A DNA stretch of 64,000 bases from CAVSRC01 sp963743015 (GTDB taxonomy: Bacteria > Pseudomonadota > Alphaproteobacteria > Rhizobiales > Kaistiaceae). The stretch lies in contig CAVUOD010000011.1 of NCBI GenBank assembly GCA_963743015.1, positions 62,001 through 126,000 of the forward strand. The letters run 5' to 3'. The notes under the pieces are model-generated. The model had not been told where the DNA came from. It did no database searches and saw only the letters and a list, made by a program, of their open reading frames with translations. The number at the start of each line of letters is the position of its first letter. Within the stretch, counting starts at the first letter, position 1. Below, in pieces: positions 17,369 to 25,418 of this stretch. A program made the position numbers and the translations under genes.

Positions 17369-18655
17369 TCAGGCGCTCGTCTTGCCGCGAAAGCGGGCGA
17401 TCAGCGGGGCCAGCGCGCTGCGCTTCTGGCGGCGCGGTTCAGCGCGACCGGTTACGGTGCGCGCCACCAGCTCGAACATGGCGGCAACCGGGTTCTTGGG
17501 ATCGGCCTCGGCAATCATCAGGCCGTTATTGGCGGCGTTGCCGAACAGGGGCGCATCGAAGGGGATGACCGCGGTCGGCGTCAGTTCGAGCGCCGCGGCA
17601 AAATCCTCGACCTTGATCTCGGGGCGCTTGGCCAGGCCGAACTTGTTGATGATCAGGCGCGGCGGTGCGTCGGTGGTGCGGTTGTTGCGCAACAGATCGA
17701 CCAGGTTCTTGGCGTTGCGCAGGTTGGCGAGATCCGGCTCGACGGTGATGACGATCTCGTCGGCGGCGAGCAGCGTCTTGCGCATCCACCCGGTCCAGGC
17801 GTGCGGCAGATCGAGGATGACGCTGGGAACGCCGGCCTGGGCGACGTCGATCACCTGCTCGAAGGCGGTCTCGCCGAAATCGTAGGTGCGGTCGAGGGTG
17901 GCCGGCGCCGCCAGCAGGGAGACACGGTCCGATGCCTTGGCGAGCAGCCGCTCGAGGAAATTGTCGTCGAGACGGTCGGGCGCGTTGACGGCCTCGGCGA
18001 TGCCCTGGGTGGGATCCTGGTTGAAATCCAGCCCGGCGGTGCCGAAGGCGAGGTCGAAATCGGCGATGACGACGTCGCTCTCGAACGAGCGCGCGATCGC
18101 CCAGCCGATATTGTGGGCGACGGTCGAGGAGCCGACGCCGCCCTTGCCGCCGACGAAGGCGATGGTGCGGCCGAGCGGCTGCGCCGAGCGCTCGACATAG
18201 AGATCGGAGATGGCGCGGATGATGCCCATCTTGTCGATGGGGGCGACGAGATATTCGCTGACGCCGCGCTGGATGAGGCCGCGATAGAGCTCGACGTCGT
18301 TGGTGTGGCCGATGACCACGACCTTGGTGCCGGGATCGCAGACTTCGGCAAGGCGGTCGAGGTCGGCTTCGAGGCGGTCGCGCTGCAGCTTGCTTTCGAC
18401 GACGATCAGATTGGGCGTGGCGGCCGCCTGATAGAACTCGGCGGCAGCGCCGAGGCCACCGGAATGAACCTTGACGTGGGCGCGGGCCATGCGGCGATCG
18501 CCGGCAGCCGATTCGATGACGGCGGCGACATCCGGCGATTCGCAGAACGCCTGCAGCGAGATGCGCGGGACCGGCCGGACATCGGCACCGAGGGCGGCGG
18601 GCGCCGGTTCAACGGGCACTTCGGGTTCCAGGTCCTGGAGGGCTAGATCGCTCAT
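17369..18655 (-). CDS. cpaE: TadZ/CpaE pilus localisation ATPase
   Basis: 428-residue MinD/ParA-like protein. The N-terminal half resembles a receiver fold without clear phosphoacceptor (LIVVESKLQRDRLEADLDRL, then VVVIGHTNDVELYRGLIQRG); the C-terminal half carries a deviant Walker A GGKGGVGSST and the ADFDLAFGTAGLDF segment. TadZ marks the cell pole or site where the Tad machine assembles. It lies 12 bases upstream of cpaF and its ATG overlaps the cpaD stop. The reading frame is intact. Confidence 0.88.
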   Translation of the reverse strand: MSDLALQDLEPEVPVEPAPAALGADVRPVPRISLQAFCESPDVAAVIESAAGDRRMARAHVKVHSGGLGAAAEFYQAAATPNLIVVESKLQRDRLEADLDRLAEVCDPGTKVVVIGHTNDVELYRGLIQRGVSEYLVAPIDKMGIIRAISDLYVERSAQPLGRTIAFVGGKGGVGSSTVAHNIGWAIARSFESDVVIADFDLAFGTAGLDFNQDPTQGIAEAVNAPDRLDDNFLERLLAKASDRVSLLAAPATLDRTYDFGETAFEQVIDVAQAGVPSVILDLPHAWTGWMRKTLLAADEIVITVEPDLANLRNAKNLVDLLRNNRTTDAPPRLIINKFGLAKRPEIKVEDFAAALELTPTAVIPFDAPLFGNAANNGLMIAEADPKNPVAAMFELVARTVTGRAEPRRQKRSALAPLIARFRGKTSA

Positions 18656-19392
18656 TGGCCAACTCCCGTGGCGACGGAACCGCCGGTCTCCTTCGACAGG
18701 TCGGCACTGAACGCGTCACCCTTGCGGTACTTCTCGAGCACCGTGGCGCGGCGCGTGGCATCGGCCGGTGTCATGCCGCGCGGATAGATGAGATCGAGCG
18801 GGCTGGCGACAATGGCGGCGAGGTTCTGCTGGGTGGCGCAGCCGAAGGCGGCGTATTCGCGGTTCTGGGGCGATCTGGTGAGCTGATCGGACCACGGACC
18901 GCACGGCGCGGCATGGGCGGCAATGCGGTTATAGGCAATGCGTATGGGGGCGTTGCGCTCCTCCGGACCGGCGCGATAGACGCGGTACTGGATGGCGCGG
19001 GGATTGACGCCGGACTGGCGCAGGACCTGCTCGACCTGGACGGCAACGCTGGCGGCGGCGACCTGATTGGGCGAGCCGGAAGGCGCGACCACGGCAATCA
19101 GACCGGAGCCGCTTGCGGCGAACGCCTTGCCGAAGCCGGCGATCGTGCCCTTGACCGGCTTGGGCAGCTGGACGGTGTCCTGGCCAACCGGCACGTCCAT
19201 GGTTTCCAGCAACTCCTCAACCGCGATCGGATGGTTGTGGCGGTAGTCGTCGGGAATGCCGCCGGTGACGAGCTTGCGGTCGACCGAGCTGGTGCAGCCG
19301 GCGAGCGCAGCGATGAGACCGCCGGCCAGCACGAGAGCCGGTGAGGCCAGACGCGCCCGGCGACGGTGGGATGTGGACGACGCGGTGGTCAT
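18652..19392 (-). CDS. cpaD: CpaD pilus lipoprotein
   Basis: 246-residue lipoprotein with a lipobox (AALAGCTSS) after a basic N-terminus. The CpaD domain includes DDYRHNHPIAVEE, FGKAFAASGSGLIAVVAPSG, RVYRAGPEERNAPIRIAYNR and the FGCATQQNLAAIVASPLDLI stretch. It is an outer-membrane-associated part of the alphaproteobacterial Cpa pilus. Start ATG 19392 precedes the signal; the upstream open frame lacks a start with a binding site. It sits between the secretin and cpaE as usual. Confidence 0.87.
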   Translation of the reverse strand: MTTASSTSHRRRARLASPALVLAGGLIAALAGCTSSVDRKLVTGGIPDDYRHNHPIAVEELLETMDVPVGQDTVQLPKPVKGTIAGFGKAFAASGSGLIAVVAPSGSPNQVAAASVAVQVEQVLRQSGVNPRAIQYRVYRAGPEERNAPIRIAYNRIAAHAAPCGPWSDQLTRSPQNREYAAFGCATQQNLAAIVASPLDLIYPRGMTPADATRRATVLEKYRKGDAFSADLSKETGGSVATGVGQ

Positions 19393-19423
19393 GAGGTGGC
19401 GCTCCGTTGCTGCCTGCTGGCGC

Positions 19424-20941
19424 TCATTGGATGATGAAGCCGTAGTTGCCCTGGTAGGTGCCGGTCGGCGCCTTGGCGCCCTCGGCGCCATAGACGCGGT
19501 TGATGTCGCCGAGGAAATTCGCCTGCGCATCGCCGGCCGTGGCGTAGCCGGCGTCGGGCGTGGTGAGCTCCGACGGCGCCACCGGCTTGACCAGATAGGG
19601 CGTGATCATGATCACCAGCTCAGTCTCGTTGCGCTGGAAGTCGCGGCTGCGGAACAGGGGCCCGAGGATGGGCAGGTCGCCAAGGCCGGGGAACTTGCCG
19701 ATCGACTGGCGAACGCTGTCCTGCAGCATGCCGCCCAGCACCATGGCGCCGCCGGAGGGAAGCTCCAGCGTGCTCTCGGCGCGACGCACCTTGAGGCCTG
19801 GAATGGTGAGACCGTTGGCGGTGAAGGAACCATCGGAGGTGAGCTCCGACACCTCGGTCTTGACGCGCAGGCTGATGCGGCCCTCGGCAAGGACGACCGG
19901 CGTGAAGCTCAAGGCCACGCCGAAGGGCTTGAATTCGATGGTGATGTTGCCCGAGGTGTCGCGGCCGGTGGGCACCGGGAACTCGCCGCCGGCGAGGAAG
20001 GAGGCGGTCTCGCCGGAAATCGCCGTCAGAGTCGGCTCGGCCAGCGTCCTGATCATGCCGGTCTGCTCGAGGGCGCGCAGCGTCGCCGACAGGCTGTGGA
20101 CGCCGTCGCTGATGCCGAGCGTCAGAGCGTTGTTGCCGGTCGCGCCGCCGGCAACACCGAACGGATTGCCGGTGGTGCTGCACGTGCCGGTCGCGGTGCA
20201 GGTCGAGAATTGGCCCAAGCCGAGGTTGGCGCTCATCTCGATGCCGAGCTGCTTGGCGACGTTGCGCTGAACTTCGGCAACGGTGACCTTGAGGTGGACC
20301 TGATCCTCACCCTCGATGGTGAGCAGATTGACCACCTGCGAGGTCGGCTTCTGGCTCGCCGACGAGGTCGTGACGTTGACGGCAAAGCTGCCGCTGCCGG
20401 AGTTGCCCTGGCCCGAGGTCTGCGACTTGCCGGCCGAGCTGTTGGCGCCGCCATTGGCGAAGATGTTGGCGATGTCCTGCGCCCGGCGGGCATCGGCGGC
20501 GTTGCGCACGGAGCCGGAGAGCACGATGTTGTCGTTGACGATCTCGACCTTGATGTCGGAATCGGGGATCAGGCGACGCAGCATCTCGGTCAGGGCCGCG
20601 GTATCGCGCTCGACGATGAGGTCGAGCGAGACGACCTGCTGGCCGGCGCGATCGAAGACGATGACGTTCGACTGACCGACGGCGACGCCGGTGATGTAGA
20701 TGCGGCGCGAGGTGCGGATGACCGCATCGGCGATTTCGGGGTTCGACACCAGGATGTCGCGGGCATCGCGCGGCAGGTCGACGATGACCGACTTGTCGAG
20801 GCCGACCTTGACCGTGCGGTGGATGGTGCCGTCCGTCATCGACGTCTGCGCGCGAGCGACGGAGAGCGGCATGTCGACTGCGGCGACAGCGGCGAGCACC
20901 AGCGCTGCCAGAGCCACCCGACGTAGGATTGCTTGCACCAT
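19424..20941 (-). CDS. cpaC: CpaC/RcpA pilus secretin
   Basis: Outer-membrane channel for the Flp pilus, about 505 residues. Signal peptide (LAALVLAAVAAVDMPLSVARA), pilus N-domain (VIVDLPRDARDILVSNPEIA), a BON-like segment (DIKVEIVNDNIVLSGSVRNA), and the secretin domain (RTLAEPTLTAISGETASFLA, then LGDLPILGPLFRSRDFQRNE and TELVIMITPYLVKPV). I chose ATG 20941, which has AGGGAA nine bases upstream; an ATG at 20977 lies just after the cpaB stop and would add 12 residues. A serine/glycine/threonine-rich linker lies near residues 160-190. Confidence 0.9.
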   Translation of the reverse strand: MVQAILRRVALAALVLAAVAAVDMPLSVARAQTSMTDGTIHRTVKVGLDKSVIVDLPRDARDILVSNPEIADAVIRTSRRIYITGVAVGQSNVIVFDRAGQQVVSLDLIVERDTAALTEMLRRLIPDSDIKVEIVNDNIVLSGSVRNAADARRAQDIANIFANGGANSSAGKSQTSGQGNSGSGSFAVNVTTSSASQKPTSQVVNLLTIEGEDQVHLKVTVAEVQRNVAKQLGIEMSANLGLGQFSTCTATGTCSTTGNPFGVAGGATGNNALTLGISDGVHSLSATLRALEQTGMIRTLAEPTLTAISGETASFLAGGEFPVPTGRDTSGNITIEFKPFGVALSFTPVVLAEGRISLRVKTEVSELTSDGSFTANGLTIPGLKVRRAESTLELPSGGAMVLGGMLQDSVRQSIGKFPGLGDLPILGPLFRSRDFQRNETELVIMITPYLVKPVAPSELTTPDAGYATAGDAQANFLGDINRVYGAEGAKAPTGTYQGNYGFIIQ

Positions 20942-20980
20942 CTTCGCAGTTCCCTGGTTGTTGCCCGCGCTTGTCATCGC

Positions 20981-21817
20981 CTAGCGAATGCCCGTCACTT
21001 TCTTGGAAATGCCGTTCTTGACCAGCGTGACCGTGCCCTCGCCGTTGGGACCGCCGATCAGGCCGAGCGCGTCCTTGGACGCGTCGGCCGGATTGGGCGC
21101 CGAATCGGAAACGCTGCGCAAAGCGAGGTTCAGCCGGTCGCTCATCTGCTGGGCGACGGTGATGATCTTCGCCTGCTCCGGCGACAATTCCAGCGTCGCG
21201 GTCCGCCCGACGACCGTGTCGCCGCCGGAACCGCCGTCCTTCTTGGTCGACTTCTCGATGGTCTGGTCGATGGCCAGCACGCGCACATTGTTGAGGATCG
21301 TCTCGGTGAGATATTCGGGGCCGCCGGCGCTGGAGCTCTGGTCGACGCGCCGGGTCATGATGACGTCGACGTGATCGTTGGGCAGGATGAAGCCACCGGC
21401 GCTGGTGTCGGCCGCGATCTTGATTGCGACGGCGCGCTTGCCCTCCGGCAGGATGGCCGACATGAAACCGCGATCGGAGCGGATCAGCTTGGCGTCGCTG
21501 ATCGGCTCGCCGGCATAGAAGCTGGCGCGGGCAATGGCACCGACGATGGAGACTTCCGAATCGTGGGCGCCGCCGGTGATGAACTCTCCCGAAATGCTAT
21601 CCTTCGGCCAGTCGCGCCAGGCGACATCGCCGGCGGTGAGCGTCGTGCCCATCGACACGTCGCGGGTGGCGACAAGCACCTTCTCGGTATTCAGGTCGAC
21701 CTGCTTGGGCGGCTCGGGTGACGGCTTGGACGGCGCGGTCAGATTGAGCGCGAGCACCATGGCGATCAATCCGGCGGCAGCAGCGACGCCGAGAACAGCA
21801 ACACGGGAGAGCTTCAT
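20981..21817 (-). CDS. cpaB: CpaB/RcpC pilus assembly protein
   Basis: 278-residue SAF-domain protein anchored by an N-terminal helix (VAVLGVAAAAGLIAMVLAL). The SAF domain (VLVATRDVSMGTTLTAGDVA) and RcpC domain (FILPNDHVDVIMTRRVDQ, TETILNNVRVLAIDQ) are typical. It lies in the periplasm, probably contacting the secretin and peptidoglycan. Start ATG 21817 immediately precedes the helix. It heads the cpaBCDEF run and follows cpaA by 209 bases, in which no gene is visible. Confidence 0.88.
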   Translation of the reverse strand: MKLSRVAVLGVAAAAGLIAMVLALNLTAPSKPSPEPPKQVDLNTEKVLVATRDVSMGTTLTAGDVAWRDWPKDSISGEFITGGAHDSEVSIVGAIARASFYAGEPISDAKLIRSDRGFMSAILPEGKRAVAIKIAADTSAGGFILPNDHVDVIMTRRVDQSSSAGGPEYLTETILNNVRVLAIDQTIEKSTKKDGGSGGDTVVGRTATLELSPEQAKIITVAQQMSDRLNLALRSVSDSAPNPADASKDALGLIGGPNGEGTVTLVKNGISKKVTGIR

Positions 21818-22026
21818 GACACGCAACCTTTTGAAGGCCGATCCCGACCGATTGCCGTCAGTGTCGCGCAGCAATCGTGTACTTATGGTTAATCAGGGGT
21901 GTGGATTCGTGATTAACGAAAGCTTTCGAGGTCAGCAGTTCCCAAGGGATCGCGCCTGAGGCTCGGTCCGGCCAGGGATCCTCTGCTGCCGCTCGCGACG
22001 GGCACGACGACACAGGGGATCGTGCG

Positions 22027-22545
22027 CTAGCCGATCGCCATGTGCATCCAGATCGTGTGTGGATACGTGACGAGCCCGGCGGCGGCCAGCGCGACCCCAT
22101 ATGGCACACCCGCCCCCTCATCGTGCAGCCGCTGAATCCAGGGCTGGCGGATGATGAAGGCGGGCAGGACCGACCGCCGGAAGGAAAGCAGAAACAGGGT
22201 CAGCACACCGCCGAATATCGAGGCGATGGCGATGAATTCGATGGTGCTGTCCCAACCCAGCCACAGCGCCGTGACGGAAGCGAGCTTGGCGTCACCGCCG
22301 CCGATCCAGCCAAAAGCGAAGCAGAAGAAGGCAACCGCCAGCACCGCGCCGCCCGCCGCCCAGTGAAGCCCGAAGGTGTGCAGGTCCATGCCGGTGACCG
22401 GCGAAAGCGCGACGAAAGCCGCCGCCAGCACCAGGGTCAGCCGGTTGGAGATGGTCATGGTCATCAGATCTGAAATGGCGGCATAGGCCATCGCCAGCGG
22501 AAACGCTGCAAACAAGATGTACTGGTCAAGAATTGCGGCCATCAC
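22027..22545 (-). CDS. cpaA: CpaA/TadV prepilin peptidase
   Basis: 172-residue inner-membrane aspartic peptidase that cleaves Flp prepilins. The two catalytic Asp residues are at about 26 (AYAAISDLMTMTISN) and 85 (GWIGGGDAKL). It lacks the N-terminal methylase domain of GspO, as expected for TadV. About five or six hydrophobic helices are visible. ATG 22545 is followed by a second ATG, either of which could start. It lies downstream of two pilin genes and upstream of cpaB, the standard order. Confidence 0.87.
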   Translation of the reverse strand: MMAAILDQYILFAAFPLAMAYAAISDLMTMTISNRLTLVLAAAFVALSPVTGMDLHTFGLHWAAGGAVLAVAFFCFAFGWIGGGDAKLASVTALWLGWDSTIEFIAIASIFGGVLTLFLLSFRRSVLPAFIIRQPWIQRLHDEGAGVPYGVALAAAGLVTYPHTIWMHMAIG

Positions 22546-22738
22546 CAGCTCCGATTTGGCTGTCGGGCAAATCTAAACACCGATGATTAAGAGGGGCTTT
22601 ATCCGGCCGTTCGCATGTTAACGATCGCGGCCTTGTGAGGCGCAGAACCCGTGGGCCGGCCGATGCGGGCGGCGACCAGACCTTGCCGTCGCGTGAACCG
22701 CCGGGGCGCACGGGATACAGATCCGGGCGGGAGAGGCG

Positions 22739-22903
22739 CTAGTTGAAGTTGCTCGAGACGTTGCCGAGCATGCCGTTGAGGCTGGCGCCAATGGCAATCG
22801 CGGCGGTCACCAGGGCAATGCTGATGACCGAGCCGATGATGGCGTATTCGAGCGCCGTGGCGCCGGAACAGTCGCGGAGGAATTGAACAAGCGCGGCCGT
22901 CAT
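22739..22903 (-). CDS. Flp-family type IVb pilin (second copy)
   Basis: 54-residue prepilin. The class IVb processing site is CSG-ATALEYA: cleavage after Gly14, with Glu19 and Tyr20 at the conserved positions, followed by one long hydrophobic helix (AIIGSVISIALVTAAIAIGA). A cysteine at residue 12 lies in the leader that would be removed. It ends NVSSNFN and a TAG at 22739-22741. It lies between the first flp gene and cpaA and may be a minor or alternative pilin. Confidence 0.82.
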   Translation of the reverse strand: MTAALVQFLRDCSGATALEYAIIGSVISIALVTAAIAIGASLNGMLGNVSSNFN

Positions 22904-22945
22904 GACGGAATCCGTATCGCGGTCTCAATCGGGTCCCCACGACCC

Positions 22946-22977
22946 GAGCCGTGCAGCCTTGTCGGCACGCACGGCTC
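22946..22977. other. Nine-base-stem hairpin between the two flp genes
   Basis: A perfect inverted repeat, GAGCCGTGC at 22946-22954 and GCACGGCTC at 22969-22977, lies in the leader of the second pilin gene. There is no U-run. It could stabilise the abundant first pilin mRNA or attenuate expression of the second pilin and cpa genes. Confidence 0.45.
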
Positions 22978-23034
22978 GCAGGCCGCGGGCGAGGTCTTTC
23001 ATACGCGCCGCGCCAGAGCGCGACGTAGCTTGTC

Positions 23035-23208
23035 TTAGCCGCCGGAAGTCAGCTTGCCGGAGATGAAGTTGAACGTGGTGTTCAACTTGCTACCGAGAGC
23101 GGTGGCGCCAGCGATAATGGCAACACCGATCAGGGTGGCGATCAGGCCATACTCGATGGCGGTGGCGCCGGACTCGTCCTTGGCGAAACGTGTAAGCAGG
23201 GTATGCAT
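23035..23208 (-). CDS. flp: Flp-family type IVb major pilin
   Basis: 57-residue prepilin: leader MHTLLTRFAKDESG, cleavage after Gly14, then ATAIEYGLIATLIGVAIIAG with Glu19/Tyr20 in place and a short C-terminus (ISGKLTSGG). ATG 23208 has GAGGAG upstream. It is the first gene of the minus-strand tad cluster and has a recognisable promoter further upstream, so it is probably the major pilin. CpaA is its likely processing enzyme. Confidence 0.88.
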   Translation of the reverse strand: MHTLLTRFAKDESGATAIEYGLIATLIGVAIIAGATALGSKLNTTFNFISGKLTSGG

Positions 23209-23594
23209 GAGGGGCTCCTCACTCCGGGTTTCTCTGTGTCGGCTCAGCCCGGCAATGGCAGGCGTGGCCAAGACCGGAATGTAGAACCGAAACCCTGCGA
23301 CCGAGTTAATAATCACAGCGCGAATTGGTGCGTTCTATAACTAACGAGTAAGCATAATCAATGGTTTAAATGTCTAATTGCTTGCATCCCGCCGCTTTCA
23401 ACCCGTGCTTCTGTTGGTTTACAAGTCTTTACCAGAATTTTCTGTAGGAAATCATTCACCATCCCCGCAGAAAGCGATTGATGTCCCATGAAGTGCAGCA
23501 TCAAGGTTCCGACGGCACAGGGGGCCGGTCTTAAACCTTCGTTCACCATATCGGGCGTAGGTTTCTGCCACAGCGCGCATTCCGCGGAGGTCCC
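23209..23594. other. AT-richer divergent promoter region of the pilus locus
   Basis: 386 bases between the minus-strand flp gene and the plus-strand pilus-N-domain gene, with no convincing gene. It is the most AT-rich stretch of the first 30 kb. It holds the candidate flp promoter and, at the other end, the ribosome binding site GGAGG for the gene at 23595. A TTTAAACCATTGATTATG stretch (minus strand, about 23353-23370) is loosely CtrA-like. Confidence 0.5.
23334..23361 (-). promoter_or_regulatory. Candidate sigma70-type promoter of flp
   Basis: On the minus strand, TTGATT (23361-23356) and TATAGA (23339-23334) are separated by 16 bases. This would give a leader of about 120 bases before the flp ATG at 23208. 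Position and AT content fit a promoter for the pilin operon; there is no experimental support. Confidence 0.4.
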
Positions 23595-24125
23595 ATGCTT
23601 GCGTTTCCCTTCACAGCAGAGCCCCTCAGGCAGATCGCCGCTCTGACCTTCGCCGGACTGGCGGGTATCGTGGCCTTCGCGGCCACCGCCGGCGCCACGG
23701 AGCCGATTTCGGTGATCGTCGACCGTGCCAAGGTGCTGCATATCTCGCAGCCGGCGGACGTGGTCATCATCGGCAATCCGGCGATCGCCGATGCGACCAT
23801 CCAGGACAGCCAGACGCTGATCATCACCGGCCGCAGCTACGGCACGACCAACCTGATCGTGCTCGACAAGAAGGGCCAGTCGATCGCCGACGACATCGTG
23901 ACGGTGGAGCCGTCCAACGACCAGGTTGTAACGGTCTATCGGCGCGCCTCACGCCAGACGCTGTCATGCACGCCGGAATGTTCGCCGGTGATGTCGCTGG
24001 GCGACAATCCGAACACGTTCGAGGCGGCCAAGTCGCAGATTGAGGCCACGCGGTCGCTGGCCGATTTCGGCGGCGAAGAACTAAATGCCTGGCCGCCCGG
24101 ACGAGGGCGGTTAACGAAAGGTTGA
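23595..24125 (+). CDS. Solo pilus assembly N-terminal-domain protein
   Basis: 176-residue exported protein with a signal peptide (about residues 1-34) followed by the T2SS/T3SS pilus N-domain: ISVIVDRAKVLHISQPADVV, IIGNPAIADATIQDSQTLII and GTTNLIVLDKKGQSI. This domain is the one that begins the secretin CpaC, but here no secretin domain follows. Such solo proteins occur in rhizobial tad loci; their role may be at the secretin. ATG 23595 has GGAGG upstream. It is divergent from flp and precedes tadE by 116 bases. Confidence 0.78.
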   Translation: MLAFPFTAEPLRQIAALTFAGLAGIVAFAATAGATEPISVIVDRAKVLHISQPADVVIIGNPAIADATIQDSQTLIITGRSYGTTNLIVLDKKGQSIADDIVTVEPSNDQVVTVYRRASRQTLSCTPECSPVMSLGDNPNTFEAAKSQIEATRSLADFGGEELNAWPPGRGRLTKG

Positions 24126-24126
24126 C
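24111..24126 (+). promoter_or_regulatory. CtrA-like site upstream of tadE
   Basis: TTAA at 24111-24114, seven bases, then TTGAC at 24122-24126: one mismatch from the alphaproteobacterial CtrA consensus TTAA-N7-TTAAC. It overlaps the stop of the preceding gene, about 115 bases before tadE. Chance occurrence cannot be excluded. Confidence 0.3.
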
Positions 24127-24241
24127 GCGACTTCTCGCCTTTTCGACGAAGCCCGCAACCGTTTCTCAATCGTTACCCGCTACTAATCGGCGTTGAACGC
24201 AGGAAAGTGTGCGCCGTCCAGGGCGGCGGGGTCGCTTGTTC

Positions 24242-24811
24242 ATGGCATCACTCTTCACAAGGACAATCGCTTTGGCCCGACGCGCGACGTCGCGCTGCGG
24301 ACTGGTGCGCTTCCGCCGCAACCAGTCAGGCGCGACCGTGGTCGAGTTCGCCCTGGTGGCGCTGCCGTTCTTCGCACTCCTGTTCGCCATCATCGAGACG
24401 GCCCTGCTGTTCTTCGCCGATCAGGCGCTCGACACCGCCGTGTCGAGCGCGGCACGGCTGATCCGAACCGGCCAGGCGCAGGAAGCGAGCATGAGCGCCT
24501 CAGACTTCAAGACGGCGATCTGCGACCAGATCGTGGCTCTGTTCAACTGTTCGGGCGGTCTCAAGGTCGACGTGCAGAAATATTCGTCCTTCGACGCGAT
24601 CAATCTGTCGCCGCCGCTAGACTCGAACGGCAATCTGGACGTGACCGAGAACTACAGCGCCGGCCATGGCGGCGACATCGTGGTGGTGCGCGCCTATTAC
24701 GAATGGCCGGTGATGATCGACCTGTTCGGCAGCGGCCTCGCCGACATGCCGAACGGCACCCACCTGCTGGTCGCCACGGCGGCCTTCCGCAACGAGCCCT
24801 TCTCATGGTGA
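24242..24811 (+). CDS. tadE: TadE-like minor pilin
   Basis: 189-residue pseudopilin. A basic leader ends in the TadE signature RNQSGATVVEFALVALPFFA, with processing expected after the Gly, and one hydrophobic helix follows. The rest is periplasmic (ADQALDTAVSSAARLIRTGQ, then two Cys in AICDQ and LFNCSGG). ATG 24242 was chosen because the frame upstream has no binding site. Its stop overlaps the ATG of the next TadE/F gene. It is a minor pilin needed for Flp pilus biogenesis. Confidence 0.8.
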   Translation: MASLFTRTIALARRATSRCGLVRFRRNQSGATVVEFALVALPFFALLFAIIETALLFFADQALDTAVSSAARLIRTGQAQEASMSASDFKTAICDQIVALFNCSGGLKVDVQKYSSFDAINLSPPLDSNGNLDVTENYSAGHGGDIVVVRAYYEWPVMIDLFGSGLADMPNGTHLLVATAAFRNEPFSW

Positions 24812-25377
24812 CACCGGCACTTCATTGGTGGCAGCGCCTGTCGGACCGGCTCTCGCTCGGCCGGCTGGCGCGCGACCGCTCGGCTGTCTCGGCGGTCGAA
24901 TTCGCCCTGATCCTGCCGCTGATGCTGACGCTCTATCTCGGCGGCATCCAGATCAGCGAGGCGCTGAGCATCAACCGCAAGGTCTCGCACGTCACCAGCA
25001 CGCTGGCCGATCTGGTCACCCAGTCGAAATCGCTCACCGATTCCGACCTGCAAAACATCTTCGACGCCTCGTCGTCGGTGATGGCGCCCTATTCGTCCTC
25101 ACCGCTGCAGATCACGGTGGCGGAGATCTATATCGACGGCGACGGCAAGGCGACGGTGGTGTGGAGCGACGCGCGCAACGCGACCGCGCCGTCGGTTGGC
25201 TCGGACGTGACCCTGCCCGCAGCCATCGCGGTGAACAATTCCTACGTGGTCGCGGCGGAAGCGCACTATCCCTTCACGCCGGCGATCGGCTACGTGGTGA
25301 CCGGCTCGTTCGACCTCAACAGCACCTATTACCTGAAGCCGCGCCTCAGCGATTTCATCAAACGCACGGCCAGCTGA
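24805..25377 (+). CDS. tadF: TadE/TadF-like minor pilin
   Basis: 190-residue pseudopilin with leader and helix DRSAVSAVEFALILPLMLTL, lacking the canonical Gly before the cleavage point (Ser-Ala-Val-Ser-Ala-Val-Glu-Phe). The periplasmic domain includes RKVSHVTSTLADLVTQSKSL and HYPFTPAIGYVVTGSFDL. The ATG at 24805 overlaps the TadE stop. The F label is positional; it could equally be a second TadE. TadG, often present in these loci, is not in the window. Confidence 0.75.
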   Translation: MVTPALHWWQRLSDRLSLGRLARDRSAVSAVEFALILPLMLTLYLGGIQISEALSINRKVSHVTSTLADLVTQSKSLTDSDLQNIFDASSSVMAPYSSSPLQITVAEIYIDGDGKATVVWSDARNATAPSVGSDVTLPAAIAVNNSYVVAAEAHYPFTPAIGYVVTGSFDLNSTYYLKPRLSDFIKRTAS

Positions 25378-25418
25378 GCCGGGCGAGAGACGCCGGAATC
25401 GCCGAAACGAAATCGGCG

